Of a stretch of 64,000 bases of DNA, positions 35,601-45,402 are shown one piece after another. Position numbers and translations under genes: made by a program. Origin of the DNA: Anaeramoeba ignava (lineage: Eukaryota; Metamonada; Anaeramoebidae); NCBI GenBank assembly GCA_028826165.1, contig JAPDFW010000104.1, positions 162,985 to 226,984 of the forward strand, given 5' to 3'. Positions within the stretch are counted from its first letter, which is position 1; each line of letters starts with the position of its first letter. Below the pieces are notes generated by a model. The model made no database searches, was not told the origin of the DNA, and saw nothing but the letters and a program-made list of their open reading frames with translations.

Positions 35601-36237
35601 GTTTGTTCTTTTTCAAGAATTGTTGTTTGGAATTTGAATGGAAATTTAATTGGAAAATCAAAACCAATGGATAATTTATCACAAAAAATAACATCATTAG
35701 GAATGAGTAATAAATCTCAATTTTGTGATGAACATGTTTATTTAACAGGACATTATGATGGAGTTGTTCGTTTTTGGAAACCAACTTATAATAATAATAA
35801 TTTTAATAATAATTTTATTCAAAATGATACAAATCAAACAATGAGTGTTTTTTGGGAATTAGTTTGTTCAGATTCACCAATTACAGCTTTTATCAGTTTC
35901 AAAAGTAATAAATATCTTTATACTGGAAATTCTAAAGGGAAAATTATTGAATGGAGTCTTCCTGATAAAAAATATGAACAAAAAGTTTTTGATTTCCAAA
36001 GTTTTAAAAATTGTTCAATTTGTGGAATTGAATTTAATTCACAAGTTTTAAAACATCAATGTAAATCATGTCAAAAAGCTGTTTGTGCTAAATGTAGTAA
36101 TCATAAACAAGAATTAATTGATTTAAATATTTTCACAAAAAGTTAGAATATGTGATGAATGTTATGAAGAAAAGAAAAAGAACAATTTTAAATTGAAATT
36201 TTTCTTTCTTTTTATTAAAAAGAAATTTGAAATTTGA
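26631..36237 (+). CDS. WDFY3: BEACH-WD40-FYVE protein of the WDFY3/ALFY type, many frame breaks
   Basis: A coding region of about 9.6 kb running to TGA 36235-36237. The start is uncertain; the first ATG lies at about 26631. In order: a long alpha-solenoid (26.7-30.2 kb); a concanavalin-like module (about 30.25-30.7 kb, ENGYTFSCWIYF ... WYHLILTHSIF); a PH-BEACH region (about 34.1-34.3 kb); and BEACH (about 34.37-35.0 kb, WRNGMITNYKYLMQINTLLGRSYNDL). WD40 repeats follow (35.2-35.95 kb, SKAHSIIVSGSKDLTCHIWDL, YLTGHYDGVVRFW), then a FYVE-type zinc finger (CSICGIEF ... HQCKSCQKAVCAKCS ... VRICDECYEE). The WD40 part is strikingly close to ALFY, a scaffold for autophagic clearance of protein aggregates. 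Clear introns include 27574-27778 (205 nt). Many one-base shifts interrupt the frame; one falls inside the FYVE at about 36142. The N-terminal two thirds are recognised mainly by position. Confidence 0.75.
27574..27778. repeat. Intron of the BEACH gene filled with (TTTATTTTAAAT)n
   Basis: Donor G|GTAAATTT at 27574 and acceptor ATTTTAG at 27778. The intervening 205 nt is a variable TTTATTTTA/ATTTAAAT repeat. Confidence 0.7.
28940..29262 (+). repeat. In-frame Asn-Ser/Leu-Asn-Gln repeat in the BEACH gene
   Basis: AATTCAAATCAA and AATTTAAATCAA dodecamers are repeated about 25 times, encoding NSNQ and NLNQ. The preceding 28848-28900 holds five copies of AATTTACAAGAT (NLQD). The opposite strand is open only because of this periodicity. 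Confidence 0.8.
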
Positions 36238-36271
36238 AATTTGAAAATTGAATTTGAATTTGAATTTGAAC

Positions 36272-37757
36272 TTAATCTTTCACAATAGGATTTCCATAAT
36301 AACACCATTTTTGAATTCCAATATTATTGATTCCTCTAACTAAATTAAAAATCCACCATATTTTTATTCCATTGACTTCCCCAACTAAAAATTAAAATAA
36401 AAAATTAAAAAAATTAATTTTTAAATTAAAAAAAATTAAAAAAAACCTATTTCTAATAATCCAATAATCAAGATTTGATTCATCATCATGTCCCCAACCA
36501 ACAACAGAAATCCAATGTTCAAGTGAATTAGCACCAGTTTTATCATAAAATATTTCATCTCCTTGATCCCAATTATCTAATGCTTCTGGACAAGCAATTC
36601 CACAAACAATAGGACTTTTTAATTTAAATTTTAAATTAAAATTAAAATTTTTTTCTTTTAATATTTTTTGACACTTTTTTCTTCACCTTTTTTCTTAATT
36701 TAATTTTAAATTTAATAAATATAAAATACCCATTTTTATAAATTTCATTCATCATTTCTTCTTCTCCATTTAATTGACCCCAATCTGAAATATAATATTT
36801 TGTAGGATTTTCAATAACTGTACAATTTTTATTAAATCCAAAGCATTGTTTGCAAGTATTAATTGGTGTACATTCTTTATCAATAGCTTGATAAGGAGAA
36901 CCTTTATTATAAATAATTTATTTTTATTATTATTTTTATTATTATTTTTATTATTTTTTATTTTTTACAAGTTTCATCTACAATTCCGTTTTTTTGAATC
37001 CAAGGCATTAAAAGCCAAACATATCCTCCATAACAAGTTCCTACACTTGGTGCACAATTTAAAAGATGTTGTGGACTTAAATAAATATCTGGTTCTGTAT
37101 TATTTCTTTTTGATCTTTTTACATTTATTTTTATTTTAAAATTTTTATCCGATTTTTATTTATTTTTATTTAAAATTTTTGATTTATTTTAAATTGATTT
37201 TAATTTTTATTTTTATTTTTATTTTACTTTTAATTCGATCATTTAAAGAACTTGTTGTACTTTTATTTTTTTTTATAAATAATTTTATAAATTATTTTTT
37301 TTTATAATTTTTATAATTATTTTTTATATAATTTTACCTAAATGCCCAACATGATCCACACTAAAATAATATAATATAAAAATAAATAATTAAAATTAAA
37401 TCATTTTTAAATTTTTAAAAAGAAATAATTTTGGTTCTTTTGGAAATAATTATTAAATTACATACTAAAAATTAATAAGATTTTTATTATTATTAAATAA
37501 AATTTAAATAAAGGAAATTAAAGTAAAAAACTAAAATAAATATTTTTACTTGAGGGAGATGCTAATTTTAAAGTTTAAAATTTTGAAAAAAAAATTAATA
37601 AATTTTTTATTTAAATTTTTTTTTTTTTATTTATTTTAAATACTTGTTGTCTTATTGCTGTTAAATATGAAATTCCATTAATGTTTCTCCAATCAAAATT
37701 TACTGGAAGTGAAAAAATAATTGAAAATAAACAAAAATATAATAAAAAATTGATCAT
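36272..37757 (-). CDS. CTSZ: Cathepsin Z/X-like papain-family cysteine protease, multi-intron
   Basis: Exon 1 (37757-37644) encodes a signal peptide and then directly the mature start LPVNFDWRNINGISYLTAIRQQ. Small exons follow: HLPQ (37561-37550), a likely 3-nt exon TAT (37464-37462), CGSCWAF with the catalytic Cys (37360-37338), and STTSSLNDRIK (37259-37228). Later exons give LSPQHLLNCAPSVGTCYGGY, KECTPINTCKQCFGFNKNC and PIVCGIACPEAL. The catalytic His is in LEHWISVVGWG and the Asn in IIRNSWG; the end NIGIQKWCYYGNPIV is typical of cathepsin Z. This lysosomal enzyme is a carboxypeptidase, and the HIPQY insertion before the active-site Cys is the cathepsin Z hallmark. No propeptide is visible. 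After RNSWG two one-base shifts in A- and T-runs (about 36340-36370) disturb the frame. Confidence 0.85.
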
Positions 37758-37799
37758 TTTCTTTTAAAATTTTTTTAAAAATGAAAAAAATGATTTTTT

Positions 37800-37830
37800 T
37801 TAATTTTTTTTTTCATTTTTTTTTCTTTTT
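37800..37830 (+). promoter_or_regulatory. TTTTTCATTTTTTTTTC tract before the RCC1-BTB gene
   Basis: The tract lies about 40 nt before ATG 37867. An A-rich copy in the other orientation (37778-37795) serves the divergent cathepsin gene. Confidence 0.35.
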
Positions 37831-37866
37831 TAAAAAATTAAACAATTTTAAAATAAAAAAATAAAA

Positions 37867-39615
37867 ATGAATGAAATTATATTTATTGGTCAAAATCTAA
37901 ATCCAATTCTTATAAAAAATGAACCAGATAAAATAATAAAACCAATTCAATTTAAATTTGAAAATGAAAATGAAAAACAAATTAAACAAATTTCATCAGG
38001 AAGATTTTCAACAATTTTCCTTTTTGAAAATGGAAAAGCAATAGAATATTTAAATGAAAATGATTTAAATGAAAATCCTGAAAAAATCCAAATTGAAGAA
38101 AATATTCAAAAAGTAACTGTTGGTGTTAAAAATGAAGCTATTTTAACAAAAGAAGGAAATGTATTTGCAAAAGGATATGATATTAATTCAAAAAATCCAA
38201 ATCAATTTATCAATATTTCATCATTAATTGAAGATACAAATGATAGAATAATTCAAGATTTCATTTGTAGTGCTCATTCAATTTATTTATTAACTTCAAA
38301 TCAAAATGTTTATGGAATTGCTTCAAATTATTATGGTCAACTTGGTTTTAATTCTAAAAAAATTAAAGAAACAGAAAAACCAATTTTAATGATGAAAAAT
38401 GTTTCTAAAATATTTTCAGGAAATACTTCAAATTTTCTTTTTCTTTTAAATTCAAATCAAGAATTATTTACATCTGGATCTAATCTTTATGGTCAACTTG
38501 GATTAAGAAAATCAAGAAAAGAAAAAATCCAAAAATTAACCAAAATTCAAAATATTCCAAAAGGTAAAATAATTGATATTCAAACTGGAAATTTTCATTC
38601 AATAATGTTGATTGAAATTGAAAATCTAAAAAGAAAACTTTATTCATGTGGAGATCGTCGATATAATGGACTTGATACAAAGAAGAATACTTATGAATTT
38701 ACTGAAATCAAATCACCTTTATTTGAAAATGATGATAATATTCTTGAAATTGCAGTTGGTGGTTATCATACTTTAATTTTAACTTCTAATTCAATTTTAA
38801 TAGGATTTGGAAGTAATTCTCATGGTGAATTAGGAATTGGAGATATAATAAATCAAAAAATTCCAATTCAAATTAAACTTCCTAAATTAAGATTTAATGA
38901 AAATATTTCTAATTATCATATTTCTTGTGGTAATTTCCATAGTTCATTTCTTTATTATTCTCCTTTCCTTTCTTCTTTTTCCAATCTTGAAGAAGATTTG
39001 ATAAAATTATTTGAAAGAAAAGAATTTTGTGATATTTTATTTAAAACCAAAAATGGAGAAATAATTGAAGCTCATAAATTAATATTGAAATATAGATTAA
39101 AAGATCAAAATCAAAATGAAAAACTTCAAGAAATTATTTCAAAAAAATCAATTAAAGAATCAAATCAAATATTTGAAATGATTTATTCAAACATAATAAT
39201 AAATCCAAAATTATATTCTGAAATTAAAGAAATTATAAATTCAAATGAAAAAATTGAAGAAACAATGAAAAGAATTTATTTAAATGAAAATGAAAAAGAT
39301 TTTATTATTGAAAGAAAAGAAAAACAATATAAATTTCCAAAATTAATATTAATAATGAGAAGTGAATTATATCGAGGAATGTTTTTATCTGTAACAAATG
39401 ATACTTCAAATAAAGTTACAGATTATAGTGAATTAAGTAATAAATCATTTCAAATATTTGAATATTGGATTTATTCAAATCAAATTAAAGAAGGAATTCA
39501 AATTACAAAAGAAATAATTAATGAATTAGAAAGAGGAATTGATTATTTTCAATTAAATCAAACAAATCCAAATTTATTTGATTTATTAATTAAGAAATTT
39601 AAAAATCAAAAATAA
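37867..39615 (+). CDS. RCC1-repeat protein with two C-terminal BTB regions (copy 1)
   Basis: 582 residues, single exon. RCC1 repeats fill about the first 360 residues, with repeat signatures such as NVYGIASNYYGQLGF, ELFTSGSNLYGQLGL and ILIGFGSNSHGELGIGD. A short first BTB-like piece (EFCDILFKTKNGEIIEAHKLILKYRL) is followed by a fuller BTB (KFPKLILIMRSELYRGMFLSV ... FQIFEYWIYSNQI). RCC1 followed by two BTB regions is the layout of IBtk-type proteins; Cullin-3 adaptor or GTPase-regulator roles are inferred. It is intact and is the best reference for its three paralogues at 41391, 43544 and 52388. The RCC1 catalytic loop for Ran cannot be assigned, so exchange activity is not implied. Confidence 0.88.
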   Translation: MNEIIFIGQNLNPILIKNEPDKIIKPIQFKFENENEKQIKQISSGRFSTIFLFENGKAIEYLNENDLNENPEKIQIEENIQKVTVGVKNEAILTKEGNVFAKGYDINSKNPNQFINISSLIEDTNDRIIQDFICSAHSIYLLTSNQNVYGIASNYYGQLGFNSKKIKETEKPILMMKNVSKIFSGNTSNFLFLLNSNQELFTSGSNLYGQLGLRKSRKEKIQKLTKIQNIPKGKIIDIQTGNFHSIMLIEIENLKRKLYSCGDRRYNGLDTKKNTYEFTEIKSPLFENDDNILEIAVGGYHTLILTSNSILIGFGSNSHGELGIGDIINQKIPIQIKLPKLRFNENISNYHISCGNFHSSFLYYSPFLSSFSNLEEDLIKLFERKEFCDILFKTKNGEIIEAHKLILKYRLKDQNQNEKLQEIISKKSIKESNQIFEMIYSNIIINPKLYSEIKEIINSNEKIEETMKRIYLNENEKDFIIERKEKQYKFPKLILIMRSELYRGMFLSVTNDTSNKVTDYSELSNKSFQIFEYWIYSNQIKEGIQITKEIINELERGIDYFQLNQTNPNLFDLLIKKFKNQK

Positions 39616-39649
39616 AAAATAAATTCTTTTTCTTTTTTCTTTTGATAAT

Positions 39650-40790
39650 TCAAAATTAAGTTATTCCAGTTTATATTTTCAATTTCTAACTTGGAATAAT
39701 TGATCTATCTGTTTCTTTAATTGATAATGAAGAAGGATTTGTTTATTATGTTAATCTTGGATCAAGTTCAAATTCTTAATTTTTTTAAATTTGATATTAA
39801 AACTTGTTGATTATCTTAACTAGGAAATTACTTATGCTAAATGTTGAGTTATTTTTATTATATCAATCCAAAATTTGTTTTGATTGATGAACATAATCAG
39901 ATAAGTTATGTTTTGTTTAATAATTATAATGAATTGATCAGTAAAATTAATCTCACCTCATTTGAGATTATTGATTATCTAATTCTCAATTCTAATAGTG
40001 AAATTTATTATGGAGAAATTGATTCAACAAATTAATTTGCTTAATTTTTCATGGATAATTATTGATTTCTTAAATTGGATTTATCAACTTTCTTAATTAA
40101 TAACAAAAAATTCATTTATTCAAATGTAACTGTTGATACAACCATATTTAATAAAGAAAATCAAATTCTTTATTGCATTTTATAATTATTCAAATGTAAA
40201 TTATTCAATTATTAAAATTACTTGTTCTGATTTGCAAATAATTGATACTTTGATTTTAACTCAAACACAAAAATTAAAAACTTTTTGATTAATTATTCAA
40301 ACCAATATTTTTATGCTTTGATTTCTGATTATAGTTATGTTGGCACATGTTATCATCTTGATAAAATTGATTTATCAAATTTTATTGATATTGGATTTTC
40401 AAATTTAACATATTTTTATGTTAAAACAATGTTTATTGATGAAATTCATCAATTCTTCTATTTTTCCATATTCAAATCTTAATCAAATTTTTAGAATCAA
40501 TTTAACTAATTTGGAAATTATTAATGATTATTTAGAAGTTTTAGTATTTCTTTCATTTCTTTCATTAATAATTGAATCAATTAATACTTGGGGATATTTT
40601 TTCACAAATTTCCAAAATTCACAAACAAGAAATTATGAAATCAAATTATTCAAAATTTAAATAACTTCAAATCATTTACTTTCTACAAAAATATTTGATG
40701 AATATTTTTGAATATTTCATATAATTCATTAAAAAGTTTTGAATATTTTACAAATTCTTATCAATATCCAACTCCTTCTTCTTCAAATGG
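39650..40790 (+). pseudogene. Remnant of a beta-propeller protein gene
   Basis: Short open pieces in shifting frames share a repeated pattern of bulky strands: EGFVYYVNLGSSSNS with FKFDIKT, ISYVLFNNYNELISKINLTSFEIIDYLIL, YFYALISDYSYVGTCYHLDKIDLSNFIDIGFSNLTYF, and QIFRINLTNLEIINDYL. The regular '...KIDLxxFxxI...L' repeat is that of a YVTN/NHL-like beta-propeller. There is no start and there are several stops in each frame. It sits between two RCC1-BTB genes. Either a decayed gene or a heavily mis-sequenced one. Confidence 0.5.
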
Positions 40791-40802
40791 AAAAATTTTC
40801 TT

Positions 40803-41200
40803 CTCAATTTTAATTTTAATTTTAATTTTAATTTTAATTTTGATTTTGATTTTTGAATTTGATTTTGAATTTAATTTTAATTTTGATTTTGATTTTGATT
40901 TTAATTTTAATTTTGATTTTGATTTTTGAATTTAATTTTGATTTTAATTTTAAATTTTAATTTTAATTTTGATTTTAATTTTGATTTTAATTTTAATTTT
41001 GATTTTGATTTTAATTTTAATTTTGATTTTGATTTTAATTTTAATTTTAATTATAATTTTAATTTTGATTTTAATTTGATTTTGATTTTAATTTTAATTT
41101 TAATTTTAATTTTAATTTTGATTTTAATTTTGATTTTGATTTTGATTTTAATTTTGATTTTAATTTTGATTTTGATTTTGATTTTAATTTTGATTTTTCA
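40803..41200. repeat. (TTTTAA/TTTTGA)n hexamer tract
   Basis: About 400 bp of alternating TTTTAA and TTTTGA hexamers in the spacer between the propeller remnant and the next RCC1-BTB gene. The apparent open frames (LILILI, NFDFDF) are products of the period and are not taken as genes. Confidence 0.85.
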
Positions 41201-41289
41201 TTCTCTTTTTTTGATTTCTCTTTTTCAAATTAAAAAATCAAAAATTAAATTTTTTATTTCATTTTTTTTAAATTAAAAAAAGAATAAGA

Positions 41290-41370
41290 AGAATTTATTT
41301 TTTAATTAATAAATTTGAAATAAATTTGAATTTGTTTGATTTAATTGAAAATAATTAATTTCTCTTTTAA
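41290..41370 (-). pseudogene. Vestigial RCC1-BTB C-terminal fragment
   Basis: On the minus strand this reads YFQLNQTNSNLFQ..., a degraded copy of the last coding segment of the adjacent gene (YFQLNQTNPNLFDLLIKKF). The same fragment follows the next paralogue (43440-43520). It is the trace of an older duplication. Confidence 0.6.
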
Positions 41371-41390
41371 TTTAATTGATTATTTCTTGT

Positions 41391-43343
41391 TTAAAAAATT
41401 AAACAATTTTTTTCTTTTTTTTGATTTTGATTTTGAATGTAATTTTGATTATTAAATTTTTTAATTAATAAATCAAATAAATTTGGATTTGTTTGATTTA
41501 ATTGAAAATAATCAATTCCAATTTGAATTTCATTAATAATTTCTTGTGTAATTTGGATTTCATCTTTAATTTGATTTGAATAAATCCAATATTCAAATAT
41601 TTGAAATGATTTATTACTTAATTCACTATAATCTGTAACTTTATTAGAAGTATCTTTTGTTACAGATAAAAACATTCCTCGATATAATTCACTTCTCATT
41701 ATTAATATTAATTTTGGAAATTTATATTGTTTTTCTTTTCTTTCAATTATAAAATCTTTTTCATTTAAATAAATTCTTTTCATTGTTTCTTCAATTTTTT
41801 CATTTGAATTTATAATTTCTTTAATTTCAGAATATAATTTTGGATTTATTTTAGAATTGTTTGAATAAATCATTTCAAATATTTGATTTGATTCTTTAAT
41901 TGATTTTTTTGAAATAATTTCTTGAAGTTTTTCAATTTGATTTTGATTTTGATTTAATCTATATTTCAATATTAATTTATGAGCTTCAATTATTTCTCCA
42001 TTTTCTGTTTTAAATGAACTATCACAAAATTCTTTTCTTCTAAATAATTTTATCAAATCTTCTTCAAGATTGGAAAAAGAAAGAGAAGAATAATAAAGAA
42101 ATGAATTGTTTTCACCACAAGAAATATGATAATTAGAAATATCTTCATTAAATCTTAATTTAGGAAGTTCAATTTGAATTGGAATTAGTTGATATTCTGT
42201 ATCTCCAGTTCCTAATTGACCATAAGAATTACCTCCGAATCCTATCAATTTTGAATTAGAAGTTAAAATCAAAGTATGATAACTTCCAACAGAAAAATCA
42301 AGAATATTATCATCTTTAAATAAAGATAATTTGATTTCAGTAAATTCATAAGTATCTTCATTTTTGCCAAGTCCATTAAATCCGTTATGACCACATGAAT
42401 AAAGTTTTCTTTTTGGATTTTCATTTTCATTTTCATTTTCATTTTCAATCAACATTATTGAATGCCAATATCCACATTGAATATCAATTATTTTGCCTTT
42501 TGGAATATTTTGAATTTTGGTTAATTTATTGATTTCTATTTCATTTCTTGATTCTCCTAATCCAAGTTGACCATATCCGTTATCACCACATCCAAATAAT
42601 TCTTGATTTGAATTTAAAAGAAAAACAAAATATGAAGAATTTCCTGAAAATATTTTAGAAACATTTTTCATCATTAAAATTGGTTTTTCTGTTTTTGGAA
42701 GGATTTGATAATCAAAACCAAGTTGACTATTGTTATTTAATCCAATTCCATAAACATTTTGATTTGAAGTTAATAAGTAAATTGAATTAGCTCCAGAAAC
42801 AATATCTTGAATTATTCTATCATTTTTATCTTCAATTAATGATGAAATATTGATAAATTCATTTGAATTATTTGGATTAATATCTATTCCTTTGGCAAAT
42901 AAATTTCCTTCTATTGTTAAAATAGCTACATTTTGAGAACCAATAGTTACTTTTTGAATATTTTCTTCAATTTGGATTTTTTCAGGATCAGGTGAATATT
43001 CTTTTTTATCGATCAAGTACTTAATTGATTTATCATCTTCAACAAGAGAAATTATTTGTGAATTTATTGTTGGAATTTGATCAAGTTGATTTTCATTTTG
43101 ATTTAGATTTTCAATTTTAATTTCATTTTTGGAAAGTTTTGATTTTTCATCTTCTTTTAAATATTCTATTGCTTTTCCATTTTTAAAAAGGAAAATTGTT
43201 GAAATGTTTCCTGATAAAATTTGTTTAATTTGTTTTTCATTTTCATTTTCAAATTTAAATTGAATTGGTTTTATTATTTTATTTGGTTTATTTTTTATAA
43301 GTTTTGGGTTTTCATTTAAACCAAAAAATAAAATTTCATTCAT
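41391..43343 (-). CDS. RCC1-repeat protein with two C-terminal BTB regions (copy 2)
   Basis: 650 residues, single exon, intact. Closely similar to copy 1 over its whole length but with an extra stretch near residues 65-115 (KSKLSKNEIKIENLNQNE...). RCC1 signatures include NVYGIGLNNNSQLGFD, ELFGCGDNGYGQLGLGES and LIGFGGNSYGQLGTGD. The first BTB piece is EFCDSSFKTENGEIIEAHKL, the second KFPKLILIMRSELYRGMFLSV, and the end is NQNQKKEKNCLIF. Oriented like copy 3 just upstream, with which it shares 3' flanking sequence, so they are a tandem duplicate pair. Same inferred role as copy 1. Confidence 0.88.
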   Translation of the reverse strand: MNEILFFGLNENPKLIKNKPNKIIKPIQFKFENENEKQIKQILSGNISTIFLFKNGKAIEYLKEDEKSKLSKNEIKIENLNQNENQLDQIPTINSQIISLVEDDKSIKYLIDKKEYSPDPEKIQIEENIQKVTIGSQNVAILTIEGNLFAKGIDINPNNSNEFINISSLIEDKNDRIIQDIVSGANSIYLLTSNQNVYGIGLNNNSQLGFDYQILPKTEKPILMMKNVSKIFSGNSSYFVFLLNSNQELFGCGDNGYGQLGLGESRNEIEINKLTKIQNIPKGKIIDIQCGYWHSIMLIENENENENENPKRKLYSCGHNGFNGLGKNEDTYEFTEIKLSLFKDDNILDFSVGSYHTLILTSNSKLIGFGGNSYGQLGTGDTEYQLIPIQIELPKLRFNEDISNYHISCGENNSFLYYSSLSFSNLEEDLIKLFRRKEFCDSSFKTENGEIIEAHKLILKYRLNQNQNQIEKLQEIISKKSIKESNQIFEMIYSNNSKINPKLYSEIKEIINSNEKIEETMKRIYLNEKDFIIERKEKQYKFPKLILIMRSELYRGMFLSVTKDTSNKVTDYSELSNKSFQIFEYWIYSNQIKDEIQITQEIINEIQIGIDYFQLNQTNPNLFDLLIKKFNNQNYIQNQNQKKEKNCLIF

Positions 43344-43364
43344 TTTTAAATTTGATGAAAGAAA

Positions 43365-43402
43365 AAAAATGAAAAAAAAATGAAAAAAAAATTTTTTTTT
43401 CT
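43365..43402 (-). promoter_or_regulatory. Double TTTTTTTTCATTTTTTTT tract before RCC1-BTB copy 2
   Basis: On the minus strand two T-run/CAT units precede the ATG at 43343 by about 20-55 nt. Confidence 0.35.
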
Positions 43403-43439
43403 TTTCAAAAAATTTTTTCGCATTTTGATTATTTTTTAA

Positions 43440-43520
43440 AATTTTTTAAATTTCTTAATTAATAAATTTGAAATAAATTTGAATTTGTTTGATTTAATTG
43501 AAAATAGTTAATTTCTCTTT
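43440..43520 (-). pseudogene. Vestigial RCC1-BTB C-terminal fragment (second)
   Basis: Nearly the same as 41290-41370 and in the same position relative to the stop of the upstream gene. The duplicated unit was therefore gene plus fragment. Confidence 0.6.
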
Positions 43521-43543
43521 TAATTTAATTGATTATTTCTTGT

Positions 43544-45359
43544 TTAAAAAATTAAACAATTTTTTTCTTTTTTTTGATTTTGATTTTGAATGTAATTTTG
43601 ATTATTAAATTTTTTAATTAATAAATCAAATAAATTTGGATTTGTTTCATTTAATTGAAAATAATCAATTCCAATTTGAATTTCATTAATGATTTCTTTT
43701 GTAATTTGAATTTCATCTTTAATTTGATTTGAATAAATCCAATATTCAAATATTTGAAATGATTTATTACTTAATTCACTATAATCTGTAACTTTATTTG
43801 AATTATCTTTTGTTACAGATAAAAACATTCCTCGATATAATTCACTTCTCATTATTAATATTAATTTAGGAAATTTATATTGTTTTTCTTTTCTTTCAAT
43901 TATAAAATCTTTTTCATTTTCATTTTCATTTAAATAAATTCTTTTCATTGTTTCTTCAATCATTTCATTTGAATTTATAATTTCTTTAATTTCAAAATAT
44001 AATATTGGATTTATTATTCTGTTTGAATAAATCATTTCAAATATTTGATTTGATTCTTTAATTGATTTTTTTGAAATAATTTCTTTAAGTTTTTCAATTT
44101 GATTTTCATTTTGATTTAATCTATATTTCAATATTAATTTATGAGCTTCAATTATTTCTCCATTTTTTGGTTTTAAATGAAATATCACAAAATTCTTTTC
44201 TTCTAAATAATTTTATCAAATCTTCTTCAAGATTGGAAAAAGAAGAAAGGAAAGGAGAATAATAAAGAAATGAATTGTTTTCACCACAAGAAATATGATA
44301 ATTAGAAATATTTTCATTAAATCTTAATTTAGGAAGTTTAATTTGAATTGGAAATGATTGATATTCTGTATCTCCAGTTCCTAATTGACCATAAGAATTA
44401 CCTCCAAATCCTATTAATTTTGAATTGGAAGTTAACATCAAAGTATGATAACTTCCAACAGAAAAATCAAGAATATTATCATCATTTTCAAATAAAGATA
44501 ATTTGATTTCAGTAAATTCATAAGTATCTTCATTTTTGCCAAGTCCATTAAATTGATAATTTCCACATGAATAAAATTTTCTTTTTGGATTTTCATTTTC
44601 ATTTTCATTTTCAATCAACATTATTGAAAAATTAAATCCAGTTTGAATATCAATTATTTTGCCTTTTGGAATATTTTGGATTTTGGTTAATTTTTGGATT
44701 ATTGCTTCTGTTATTGATTCTCCTAATCCAAGTTGAAAATAAAAATTATTTCCAGATCCAAATAATTCTTGATTTGAATTTAAAAGAAAAACATGATTTG
44801 AAGAATTTCCTGAAAATATTTTAGAAACATTTTTCATCATTAAAATTGGTTTTTTTGTTTCTTTAAGTGTTTTAAAATCAAAACCAAGTTGACCAAAATA
44901 ATTTAAACCAATTCCATAAACATTTTGATTTGAAGTTAATAAGTAAATTGAACTATTTCCAGAAACAATATCTTGAATTATTCTATCATTTTTATCTTCA
45001 ATTAATGATGAAATATTGATAAATTCATTTGGATTATTTGGATTAATATCTTTTCCTTTGGCAAATAAATTTCCTTCTTTTGTTAAAATAGCTACATTTC
45101 GAGAACCAATAGTTACTTTTTGAATATTTTCTTCAATTTGGATTTTTTCAGGATTTTGATTTAAATATTCTATTGCTTTTCCATTTTTAAAAAGGAAAAT
45201 TATTGAAATGTTTCCTGATAAAATTTGTTTAATTTGTTTTTCATTTTCATTTTCATTTTCATTTTCAAATTTAAATTGAATTGGTTTTGTTATTTTATTT
45301 GGTTTATTTTTGATAAGAATTGGAAATTGATTTAAACCAAAAAATAAACAATCATTCAT
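43544..45359 (-). CDS. RCC1-repeat protein with two C-terminal BTB regions (copy 3), one frameshift
   Basis: The N-terminal 403-codon segment (45359-44148) carries the RCC1 repeats (NVYGIGLNYFGQLGF, ELFGSGNNFYFQLGLGES, LIGFGGNSYGQLGTGD). It runs out of frame at FCDISFKTK|KWRNN. The rest (44188-43544) continues the same protein, KNGEIIEAHKLILKYRL to KKEKNCLIF. The break is one extra A in an A-run near 44160-44165: copy 1 has five A's at the matching place (39048-39056), here there are six. It is otherwise intact, about 604 residues after correction. Either a recent pseudogene or a consensus error. Confidence 0.8.
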
Positions 45360-45402
45360 TTTTGAAAAAAGAAAAAAATGATTTTTGTTTGTTTTTTCAA
45401 AA

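Noticed and set aside
37386-37460. A further coding exon of cathepsin Z between the micro-exon and CGSCW
   Set aside because: The sequence contains stops in all frames and no conserved cathepsin residues; it is intron.
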